Part shown: positions 36,371 through 43,867 of the stretch, piece after piece | Numbering within the stretch: position 1 is the stretch's first letter | How the letters are laid out: each line of letters begins with the position of its first letter | NCBI RefSeq assembly: GCF_002090135.1 | Contig: NZ_BBRL01000007.1 | Coordinates: 62,001-126,000 of the forward strand | From: Demequina sp. NBRC 110055 | GTDB taxonomy: Bacteria; Actinomycetota; Actinomycetes; Actinomycetales; Demequinaceae | Reading direction: 5' to 3' | Length of the DNA: 64,000 nt | Position numbers and translations under genes: made by a program | Notes under the pieces: generated by a model | Seen by the model: the letters and a program-made list of their open reading frames with translations, nothing else | Told to the model about the DNA's origin: nothing | Databases searched by the model: none

Positions 36371-36376
36371 GGGTCA

Positions 36377-36382
36377 AGCCTA
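36377..36382 (-). promoter_or_regulatory. Candidate -10 box, leaderless GNAT gene
   Basis: On the minus strand TAGGCT ends 6 bases before the ATG at 36370. It lies just after the azlD stop. Confidence 0.45.
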
Positions 36383-36390
36383 CGGGCGCG

Positions 36391-36714
36391 TCAGCCCCAC
36401 CCGAGCAGCCGTAGCCCTGCGGCCACGCAGGCCGCCGCCGCGACGACCACGATGAAAGGCGCGCGCTTCCACAGCAGCAGCGCCGCGACTGCGACGGCGA
36501 CCACGCGTGCGTCGATCACGAGCGCACTGCCGGACGTGAAGGCCTGTGTCGCAAAGAGTGCGGCCAGCAGACCGACCGTGACGAAGCCCGCGACCCGGTG
36601 CACGCGGGGGTGCTCCAGCCACGCCTCGGGCACCACGTGCCCCGCGTACTTGGTGAGGAAGGCGAGCGCGGCGGCCGCGGCGATGGCGACCCAGGTCCAG
36701 GCGTAGGGGTTCAC
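36391..36714 (-). CDS. azlD: AzlD-like branched-chain amino-acid exporter small subunit
   Basis: A 107-residue protein with about four hydrophobic segments (YAWTWVAIAAAAALAFLTKYAGHVVPEAW, then VTVGLLAALFATQAF). This matches the AzlD/LivH small-subunit family that pairs with AzlC to export branched-chain amino acids. GTG 36714 overlaps the azlC stop (GTGA), indicating coupled translation. Confidence 0.82.
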   Translation of the reverse strand: MNPYAWTWVAIAAAAALAFLTKYAGHVVPEAWLEHPRVHRVAGFVTVGLLAALFATQAFTSGSALVIDARVVAVAVAALLLWKRAPFIVVVAAAACVAAGLRLLGWG

Positions 36715-37469
36715 TCGGGCACCTCCCGCGCCGGCGCATTCCAGCCCGCGGCGATCGCGACGAGGGCAGCGGCAAGGATCGGCAAGCCCGCGGGCAGAAG
36801 GGGAGTGAGGACCAGAGCCAGGACGGCCGATGCCGCGGCCACGCCTTGCGCTCGTCGGCTCGCCAGGCGTGGCCACACCAGCCCGAGGAAGGCCGCGGCT
36901 GCCGCCGCGTCGAGGCCCCAGTCGCTCGGGTCGCCGATCGCGGAGCCGAGCACGGCGCCCAGGAGCGTGATGGCGTTCCACGCGACGAACACGCCGATGC
37001 CGGTCCACCAGAAGGCGGCGCGTCGGGCGGGCACATCATGCGGCGGCTGCGCCAGCGCGACCGCGGTGGATTCATCGATGGTGAGCTGGGCCGCGGCTGC
37101 CCGCGTGAAAGCTCGCATGGGCCGCATGAAGGGCGCGAGTGCGATGCCATAGAAGCCGTTGCGCACTCCCAGGAACGTCGAGGTCGCGACGGCCGCGGCG
37201 CCGGAGCCGCCCGCCGCAATCACGCCGATGAAGGCGAACTGCGAGCCACCGGAGAACAGCAGCAGGCTGAGCGCCATGGTCTGCCACACGTCCAGGCCGG
37301 CCGCCACGGAGAGGGCGCCGAAACTCAGACCGTACGCGCCCGTCGCGAGCGATACCGACAGCGCCTGTTGGCGAGCGGCGTCGAGGCGGGGCATGACGAG
37401 CATTGTGGCAGGCGTGAGGGCTGCCACCGTGCGCCCGACTGGCACCAGCGTTCGTCTCCTGTGAGTCAT
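36711..37469 (-). CDS. azlC: AzlC-like branched-chain amino-acid exporter large subunit
   Basis: A 252-residue membrane protein with the AzlC hallmarks: ATGAYGLSFGALSVAAGLDVWQTMALSLLLFSGGSQFAFIGV and FLGVRNGFYGIALAPFMR. The start is uncertain. ATG 37469 lies directly behind the 28-bp palindrome without a good ribosome site, while GTG 37445 has AGGAG 10 bases upstream and would shorten the protein by 8 residues. It works with AzlD. Confidence 0.87.
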   Translation of the reverse strand: MTHRRRTLVPVGRTVAALTPATMLVMPRLDAARQQALSVSLATGAYGLSFGALSVAAGLDVWQTMALSLLLFSGGSQFAFIGVIAAGGSGAAAVATSTFLGVRNGFYGIALAPFMRPMRAFTRAAAAQLTIDESTAVALAQPPHDVPARRAAFWWTGIGVFVAWNAITLLGAVLGSAIGDPSDWGLDAAAAAAFLGLVWPRLASRRAQGVAAASAVLALVLTPLLPAGLPILAAALVAIAAGWNAPAREVPE

Positions 37470-37472
37470 TCC

Positions 37473-37500
37473 GTGTACGGATCCGCGCGGATCCGTACAC
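37473..37500. promoter_or_regulatory. 28-bp perfect palindrome between GNAT gene and azlC
   Basis: Arms GTGTACGGATCCGC and GCGGATCCGTACAC are perfect complements with no spacer. They fill almost the whole 31-base gap between the third GNAT stop and the azlC ATG. It could be an operator for azlCD or a terminator of the GNAT trio. There is no T tract on either side. Confidence 0.7.
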
Positions 37501-38124
37501 TCAGCGACTCGTGGGGCGCGGGCTTGCCGGAACCACCGGCCGCGGCCACGAGGCGAGCGGCTCGCTGGTGAGTGTCGAGGCGTCGGCCACCCACTCGACG
37601 GCAGGCGCCATCTCGCCCGCGTCGAAGCACTGTTTGCCGCCCAGGTCGCGCTGACGGTAGCCCAGCCTGCGAGGAACAGCGGAGCTGCGGGCGTTCGTGG
37701 GCGCGTGGCCGATGGTCACGACCGCGGCGCCCGCGGTGTCGAGCGCGACGAGTGTGAGGGCGGCGGCCGCCTCGGTGACGAGGCCCTTACCCTCGTGTGC
37801 GGCGTCGATCCAATAGCCGATCTCCAGGCCGTCCGGGTCGCTCCGCACGTGGAATCCCGAGCCGCCCACCAGGACACCGTCGGCATCGAACATCCCCATG
37901 GTGAAGCCGGTACCCGCGGCGAACTTCTCGGCCTCGCCGGCGATCCACTCGCGCCGGTCCGCCACGGTCTGAGGCTCGAACTGGATCCACTCCATGTACG
38001 GGCGCAGATGCTCGAGGTTGCGGGTGACGACCTCGACGAGCTGCTCGGCATCGGCCTCGACATAGGTGCGTAACACCAGCCGCTCGGTCTCGATCCGGGT
38101 GGGGACGCGGTAGCTGGCGGTCAT
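37501..38124 (-). CDS. RimJ/RimL-type GNAT acetyltransferase, third of a tandem trio
   Basis: A 207-residue GNAT of the RimJ/RimL type. It has TRIETERLVLRTYVEADAEQ at the N-terminus, GLEIGYWIDAAHEGKGLVTEA at the acetyl-CoA site and ARSSAVPRRLGYRQR near the end. The C-terminal 25 residues (after VADASTL) are extra. ATG 38124 overlaps the previous stop (ATGA), and GGAG lies only two bases upstream. It shares EHLRP and GYW motifs with its two neighbours. Confidence 0.83.
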   Translation of the reverse strand: MTASYRVPTRIETERLVLRTYVEADAEQLVEVVTRNLEHLRPYMEWIQFEPQTVADRREWIAGEAEKFAAGTGFTMGMFDADGVLVGGSGFHVRSDPDGLEIGYWIDAAHEGKGLVTEAAAALTLVALDTAGAAVVTIGHAPTNARSSAVPRRLGYRQRDLGGKQCFDAGEMAPAVEWVADASTLTSEPLASWPRPVVPASPRPTSR

Positions 38125-38672
38125 GGCTCCAGTATCCATACGGACAAGGCGAGGCCGTCGCGGAGGCGCTCGCCCATGTAAGTGAATCCGCATCTGTGGG
38201 CCACGGCGGCGGAACGAGTGTTGTCCGGCGTGCACCAGATCTCGACCCTGGTGGCACCGGCGTCGAGCGCCGCGCGCGAGACCGCGGTCACGGCCTCGCT
38301 GGCGATCCCTCGCCCCTCAAAGTCGGCGCCGAGCCAATAGCCGACCTCGAGGGCGTCCGGCCCCACCCGTGTGTGAAGGCTGACCCCGCCAGCCATTTCT
38401 CCCGTGGCGGCGTCAATGATGGCGTAACGAAAGTTCTCTCCGACGGCGAAGCTACGCCGGTAGTCGCTGATGAGTTGGTCTCGCTCGTCCAGGTTCCGAG
38501 GCTCGTGCGCGGCCCACGGAATGAACGGCCGCAGGTGCTCCATGTTTGCGAGGACGAGCCGGTGCAGTGCTGTGACGTCGGACGCTACGTATGCGCGGAT
38601 CGCGAGCCGCTCCGTGGTGATGCGGTGAGCTAGCGGCCAGGTTGGCGGCCCTGCGGGACGTGAGTCGCTCAC
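38121..38672 (-). CDS. RimJ/RimL-type GNAT acetyltransferase, second of a tandem trio
   Basis: A 183-residue GNAT with HRITTERLAIRAYVASDVTAL, ALEVGYWLGADFEGRGIASEAVTAV and NTRSAAVAHRCGFTYMGE. GTG 38672 is preferred over GTG 38690 because it forms a GTGA overlap with the preceding gene. Probable acceptors are protein N-termini, antibiotics or small amines; nothing here decides. Confidence 0.83.
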   Translation of the reverse strand: MSDSRPAGPPTWPLAHRITTERLAIRAYVASDVTALHRLVLANMEHLRPFIPWAAHEPRNLDERDQLISDYRRSFAVGENFRYAIIDAATGEMAGGVSLHTRVGPDALEVGYWLGADFEGRGIASEAVTAVSRAALDAGATRVEIWCTPDNTRSAAVAHRCGFTYMGERLRDGLALSVWILEP

Positions 38673-39214
38673 GGCGCCGTCCGCGCCCACAGGTCCATCG
38701 GCACCCCGGCGTGCGTGTCATGCGTGATGCCCTCGCGGCGAAAGCCAGCGCGCCCGGCGACGGCGATCGCGGCCGCGTTCTCGGGCAAGGTCAGGATTTC
38801 GACGCGCGTGACCCGCGAGTCCTCGAACGCGACGCGGGTGAGTGCCTTGACCGCCTCCGTCACGTAGCCGTGGCCTTGGTGCGCGGGAGCGAGCCAGTAG
38901 CCGATCTCGCGGATCTCCTCCTCGCGCGCCGGGTGGAGACCGACGGAGCCGATGAGCCGGCCGTCGTCGCGCGAGAGCAGGGCGAGGTAACCCTTGGTTC
39001 CGTCCGCCGCCCACCGCGCGCACTGGCGCAGCCAGTCCAGGTGCTCGTTGAGGCTCAGCGGCTCGTCGCGTGCCCACGGCATCCATGGGCTCAGGTGATC
39101 CGCGCTCGCGGTCATGAGCGCGTGATAGGAGTCGACATCCGTCTCCGGCTCCCAGCGCCGTAGCACCAGCCGCTCCGTCTCGATCCGATTCGGCACGGTC
39201 CAGGCGGGGCTCAT
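38669..39214 (-). CDS. RimJ/RimL-type GNAT acetyltransferase, first of a tandem trio
   Basis: A 181-residue GNAT with NRIETERLVLRRWEPETDVDSY, IREIGYWLAPAHQGHGYVTEAVKAL and AIAVAGRAGFRREG. First gene of the minus-strand run of three coupled paralogues followed by azlCD. A CATGAT -10-like box precedes the ATG by 6 bases. Confidence 0.85.
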   Translation of the reverse strand: MSPAWTVPNRIETERLVLRRWEPETDVDSYHALMTASADHLSPWMPWARDEPLSLNEHLDWLRQCARWAADGTKGYLALLSRDDGRLIGSVGLHPAREEEIREIGYWLAPAHQGHGYVTEAVKALTRVAFEDSRVTRVEILTLPENAAAIAVAGRAGFRREGITHDTHAGVPMDLWARTAP

Positions 39215-39220
39215 GTCCCG

Positions 39221-39226
39221 ATCATG
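39221..39226 (-). promoter_or_regulatory. Candidate -10 box for the GNAT trio
   Basis: CATGAT on the minus strand ends 6 bases before the ATG at 39214. It is divergent from the TACCAT box at 39243. Confidence 0.35.
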
Positions 39227-39242
39227 TCAGGTGGCCCGCCGC

Positions 39243-39248
39243 TACCAT
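39243..39248 (+). promoter_or_regulatory. Candidate -10 box, leaderless small membrane ORF
   Basis: TACCAT ends 7 bases before the ATG at 39256, matching the leaderless geometry seen elsewhere in the window. Confidence 0.4.
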
Positions 39249-39255
39249 GGCGGCC

Positions 39256-39366
39256 ATGGCAGACGACAAGCGGCAGCGCCGCACCCGCATCGTGGCCGGC
39301 GTGACGATCGTCGCCCTCATCCTCGGCACCACCGGAGGCGTGCTGCTCACGACGCTCTTCACCTGA
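39256..39366 (+). CDS. Small single-pass membrane protein (36 residues)
   Basis: Begins MADDKRQRRTRIVAG and continues as a hydrophobic helix of about 20 residues ending LLTTLFT. The basic N-terminus predicts an N-in orientation. An in-frame ATG at 39247 would add three residues, but the -10 box spacing favours 39256. It lies between divergent GNAT and convergent dfrA genes, with a CCTCC-TGGA-GGAGG hairpin (39374-39387) shortly after the stop. Support is compositional and positional; no homology search was possible. Function unknown. Confidence 0.5.
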   Translation: MADDKRQRRTRIVAGVTIVALILGTTGGVLLTTLFT

Positions 39367-39373
39367 CGCGCGG

Positions 39374-39387
39374 CCTCCTGGAGGAGG
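39374..39387. terminator. Small hairpin between convergent small ORF and dfrA
   Basis: CCTCC-TGGA-GGAGG, a 5-bp perfect stem without a T tract, lies in the 27-base gap between the two convergent stops. Confidence 0.3.
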
Positions 39388-39393
39388 TGCGTG

Positions 39394-40717
<1,324 letters not shown>

Positions 40718-40723
40718 GGCCAC

Positions 40724-40729
40724 AGACTA
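40724..40729 (-). promoter_or_regulatory. Candidate -10 box, leaderless thyA
   Basis: TAGTCT on the minus strand ends 6 bases before ATG 40717. The nearby dispersed motif copy (40736-40750) lies just upstream, within the -20 to -35 area of this promoter. Confidence 0.5.
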
Positions 40730-40735
40730 CGCCGG

Positions 40736-40750
40736 GGCCGATGCGGTGGC
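40736..40750 (+). repeat. Intergenic copy of the dispersed motif (GCGG variant)
   Basis: GGCCGATGCGGTGGC, one mismatch from consensus. Together with its exact reverse complement at 41168-41182 it brackets the cupin gene. Confidence 0.7.
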
Positions 40751-40820
40751 AGGCGTCGCCGCGCGGGCTCGGCTCCGGTGGGGTTGACTGGGAAGACACA
40801 CCGCGTCCGAAGGAGGGCCC

Positions 40821-41162
40821 ATGTTCACCGTCACCGACCTGAGTGAGGCCATCGACGAGCACTTGGCCCTGGCCTACGAGGCCTCGAGCGGGCGGTCCTC
40901 GGTGACGGTGACGGGGGACCGACACTCGGACCTCCGCCAGACACTCATCGCCATCGCGGGCGGCAACAGGCTGCACGACCACGACAGCCCAGGCGAGGCG
41001 ACCCTGCAGGTACTCCGCGGCGAGATCACGCTCACGGTCGGGGAGGGACAGATGGCGCTCGGGGAGGGCGAACTGATGGTGCTGCCAGCGGCGCGCCACG
41101 GCGTGGAGGCGGTGACCGACTGCGCGCTGCTGCTCACCGTGGCGACGCGAGCCGAGCGCTAA
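40821..41162 (+). CDS. Small cupin protein
   Basis: A 113-residue cupin_2 protein. LIAIAGGNRLHDHDSPGEATLQVLRGEITLTVG is cupin motif 1, with His-x-His and a later Glu. GELMVLPAARHGVEAVTD is motif 2. The metal site therefore looks complete. AAGGAGG precedes ATG 40821. Inverted copies of the dispersed motif flank it on both sides. Substrate unknown. Confidence 0.78.
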   Translation: MFTVTDLSEAIDEHLALAYEASSGRSSVTVTGDRHSDLRQTLIAIAGGNRLHDHDSPGEATLQVLRGEITLTVGEGQMALGEGELMVLPAARHGVEAVTDCALLLTVATRAER

Positions 41163-41167
41163 AGCCG

Positions 41168-41188
41168 GCCACCGCATCGGCCGGTGGC
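41168..41188 (-). repeat. Dispersed-motif copy that closes into its own hairpin
   Basis: GCCACC-GCATCGGCC-GGTGGC: the 15-mer variant is followed by six bases that pair back with its first six, leaving the core GCATCGGCC in the loop. It lies 5 bases after the cupin stop, so it may also act as that gene's terminator. Confidence 0.65.
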
Positions 41189-41203
41189 AAGCCGTTGACA
41201 CGA

Positions 41204-41209
41204 TAGGTT
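41204..41209 (+). promoter_or_regulatory. Candidate -10 box, leaderless dapA
   Basis: TAGGTT ends 7 bases before the dapA ATG at 41217, and no ribosome site is present. A TTGACA at 41195-41200 is too close to serve as its -35. Confidence 0.45.
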
Positions 41210-41216
41210 TGGCCCC

Positions 41217-42110
41217 ATGACCTCCTCGCGCCCCTTCGGGACGGTGCTCACCGCCATGGTGACGCCGATGCATGACGACGGCTCCCTGGATATCGACGGG
41301 GCCGTCACGCTCGCGAAGCACCTGCTGGACCATGGCTCTGACGGTCTCGTCATCTCCGGCACGACGGGCGAGGCGCCCACGACGCACGCGCCGGAGAAGG
41401 CGGAGCTGACCGCCGCCCTGGTCGAGGCCGTGGGGGACCGCGCGACGCTGATCGCCGGCGCCGGGTCGAACGACACGGCCCACGCCGTGATGATGGCCGA
41501 GCAGGCCGCCGAGGCGGGCGTGGACGGCGTCCTCGCCCTGGTGCCGTACTACTCGAAGCCCTCCCAGAAGGGCATCGTCGCGCACCTGTCGGCGATCGCC
41601 AGCGCGACCGACCTTCCTGTCATGCTCTACGACATTCCCGGGCGCACCGGGGTGGCGCTCACGGACGAGTCGTTCGACGCGCTCGCGGACATCGACACCA
41701 TCGTGGCCAACAAGGATGCGACGGGCAATGTGGCGGCCGCCAAGGACCGCATCGCGCGCACCGGTCTTGCCTGGTATTCCGGCGACGACCCGCTCACCCT
41801 CGAGTTTCTGCGCGCCGGCGCCGTGGGAGTGGTCTCCGTGTCCGCCCACGTCGCAGGTGAGCGCATCGCGGCGATGATCGCCGCTCATGACGCCGGCGAC
41901 ACCGCCGGCGCCGACCGTCTGCACGAGGACCTGCTTCCCGTGCACGACGCCATCTTCACCGGCCCCGGGGCCGCGAACGCCAAGGCCGCCATGGAGCTGC
42001 TCGGCGTCATCCCGGGGCGCCATATGCGCCTGCCGCTGCTGCCGCTGGACGACGACGAGTACGCCTCGCTCGCCTCGGCGCTACGCGCGGGAGGCGTCAC
42101 CATCCCCTAG
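41217..42110 (+). CDS. dapA: 4-hydroxy-tetrahydrodipicolinate synthase
   Basis: A 297-residue TIM-barrel aldolase condensing pyruvate with aspartate semialdehyde in the lysine/diaminopimelate pathway. The Schiff-base lysine is K166 (VANKDATGN), with Y138 in MLYDIPGRTG and the SGTTGE loop at 47-52. The length is standard. It ends 7 bases before rnj, a dapA-rnj pairing common in actinobacteria. Confidence 0.97.
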   Translation: MTSSRPFGTVLTAMVTPMHDDGSLDIDGAVTLAKHLLDHGSDGLVISGTTGEAPTTHAPEKAELTAALVEAVGDRATLIAGAGSNDTAHAVMMAEQAAEAGVDGVLALVPYYSKPSQKGIVAHLSAIASATDLPVMLYDIPGRTGVALTDESFDALADIDTIVANKDATGNVAAAKDRIARTGLAWYSGDDPLTLEFLRAGAVGVVSVSAHVAGERIAAMIAAHDAGDTAGADRLHEDLLPVHDAIFTGPGAANAKAAMELLGVIPGRHMRLPLLPLDDDEYASLASALRAGGVTIP

Positions 42111-42117
42111 GAGAGAC

Positions 42118-43800
42118 GTGACCTTCCACCCCGAACTATCCGCCCCGCCGGCTCTCGAACCCGGCACCCTGCGCATCGTCCCGCTCGGCGGGCTCGGCGA
42201 GGTGGGCCGGAACATGACGGTCTTCGAGATCGACGGCCGCCTGCTGATCGTCGACTGCGGTGTGCTGTTCCCCGAAGACCACCAGCCCGGCGTCGACCTG
42301 ATCCTGCCGGACTTCAGCTACATCGAGGACCGCGTCGACGACATCGAGGCGATCGTGCTCACGCACGGCCACGAGGACCACATCGGCGCCGTGCCGTACC
42401 TGCTGCGTCTGCGTCAGGACATCCCCATCATCGGCTCGCAGCTGACGCTCGCGTTCATCGAGGCGAAGCTCCAGGAGCACCGCATCAAGCCCGTGACCCT
42501 GGCGGTCAAGGAGGGCGGCAGCGAGCAGCTCGGCAAGTTCGGCCTCGAATTCGTCGCCGTGAACCACTCCATCCCCGACGCCCTCGCGGTGTTCATCACC
42601 ACCTCGGCGGGCACGGTGCTTGGCACGGGCGACTTCAAGATGGACCAGCTGCCGCTCGACGGCCGCATTACGGACCTGCGCGCCTTCGCCAAGCTGGGAG
42701 AGCGCGGCGTGGACCTTTTCATGACGGACTCCACCAATGCGGAGTCTCCGGGCTTCACGGCCTCCGAGGTCGAGATCACCCCAGTGCTCGACCAGACCTT
42801 CGCGAATGCCACCGGCCGCATCGTGGTCGCGAGCTTCTCGAGCCACGTGCACCGCGTCCAGCAGGTCATCAACGCCGCGCACGCGCACGGCCGCCGCGTG
42901 GCCTTCGTGGGCCGCTCGATGGTGCGCAACATGAACATCGCCGCGGACATGGGCTACCTCAAGGTGCCTGCCAACATCCTCATCGACGCCAAGAAGGCCG
43001 ACGACATGCCGGCCGACAAGGTCGTCTACATGTGCACCGGCTCCCAGGGCGAGCCGATGGCGGCACTCAGCCGCATCGCGAGCCTCGATCACAAGCTGCG
43101 CGTGGGCCCCGGCGACCTCGTCGTGCTCGCCTCCTCGCTCATCCCCGGCAACGAGAACGCCGTCTTCCGTGTGATCAACGGGCTGATGCGCCTGGGTGCG
43201 ACCGTGGTGCACCAGGGAAGTGCGCGCGTGCACGTCTCCGGCCACGCGAGCGCGGGCGAGCTGCTGTACTGCTACAACATCGTGCGCCCCAAGAACGTCA
43301 TGCCCATCCACGGCGAGGTGCGTCACCTGCTGGCCAACGGCAAGCTTGCGATCAAGACCGGCGTGCCGGAAAAGAACGTCATGTTCGCCGAGAACGGCGT
43401 CGCGGTCGACCTGAGGGACGGCGTCGCGAAGGTCGTCGGCGCGGTCGAGGTCCACAACGTGTACGTCGACGGCTCCTCGGTGGGCGAGATCACTGACACC
43501 GAGCTGAAGGATCGCCGCATCCTGTCGGAGGAGGGCTTCGTGTCCGTCTTCGCCGTGGTCGACTCCACCAACGGCAAGGTCGTCTCTGGCCCCGAGGTGC
43601 ACGCTCGCGGCCTCGCCGAGGACGACAGCGTGTTCGACGCGATCCTGCCCAAGATCAAGAGTGCGCTCGAGGAGGCCGCCGCGAGCGGCAAGGCCGACAA
43701 CCACCAGTTGCAGCAGGTGATGCGCCGCGTCCTGGGACGCTACGTGGGCACCAAGCTGCGCCGGCGGCCCATGATCATTCCAATCGTCATCGAGTCGTAG
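42118..43800 (+). CDS. rnj: Ribonuclease J
   Basis: A 560-residue metallo-beta-lactamase/beta-CASP nuclease with 5'-3' exonuclease and endonuclease activity. The metal motif is H83-G-H85-E-D87-H88. The beta-CASP region shows TDSTNAESPGFT, VGRSMVRNMNIA and CTGSQGEPMAAL, and the C-terminal motif region is PIHGEVRHL. GTG 42118 lies 4 bases after AGGAG. A strong hairpin follows the gene. PNPase and RNase Y are also in the window. Confidence 0.96.
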   Translation: MTFHPELSAPPALEPGTLRIVPLGGLGEVGRNMTVFEIDGRLLIVDCGVLFPEDHQPGVDLILPDFSYIEDRVDDIEAIVLTHGHEDHIGAVPYLLRLRQDIPIIGSQLTLAFIEAKLQEHRIKPVTLAVKEGGSEQLGKFGLEFVAVNHSIPDALAVFITTSAGTVLGTGDFKMDQLPLDGRITDLRAFAKLGERGVDLFMTDSTNAESPGFTASEVEITPVLDQTFANATGRIVVASFSSHVHRVQQVINAAHAHGRRVAFVGRSMVRNMNIAADMGYLKVPANILIDAKKADDMPADKVVYMCTGSQGEPMAALSRIASLDHKLRVGPGDLVVLASSLIPGNENAVFRVINGLMRLGATVVHQGSARVHVSGHASAGELLYCYNIVRPKNVMPIHGEVRHLLANGKLAIKTGVPEKNVMFAENGVAVDLRDGVAKVVGAVEVHNVYVDGSSVGEITDTELKDRRILSEEGFVSVFAVVDSTNGKVVSGPEVHARGLAEDDSVFDAILPKIKSALEEAAASGKADNHQLQQVMRRVLGRYVGTKLRRRPMIIPIVIES

Positions 43801-43814
43801 ACCGGTTCGTCACA

Positions 43815-43840
43815 CGCGCGGGGTGGCACCACCCCGCGCG
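43815..43840 (+). terminator. Hairpin terminator after rnj
   Basis: CGCGCGGGGTGG and CCACCCCGCGCG pair perfectly over 12 bp around a 2-base turn. It lies 14 bases after the rnj stop and ahead of the ftsK promoter box. No T tract. Confidence 0.6.
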
Positions 43841-43853
43841 GTCCGTGCGCGAG

Positions 43854-43859
43854 TACCCT
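43854..43859 (+). promoter_or_regulatory. Candidate -10 box for ftsK
   Basis: TACCCT ends 8 bases before the ATG at 43868. It supports that start over a longer in-frame GTG or ATG upstream. Confidence 0.4.
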
Positions 43860-43867
43860 CCGGGAAC

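Noticed and set aside
41195-41209. TTGACA and TAGGTT before dapA as a -35/-10 pair
   Set aside because: Only 3 bases separate them. TAGGTT is kept as a leaderless -10, and TTGACA is regarded as chance.
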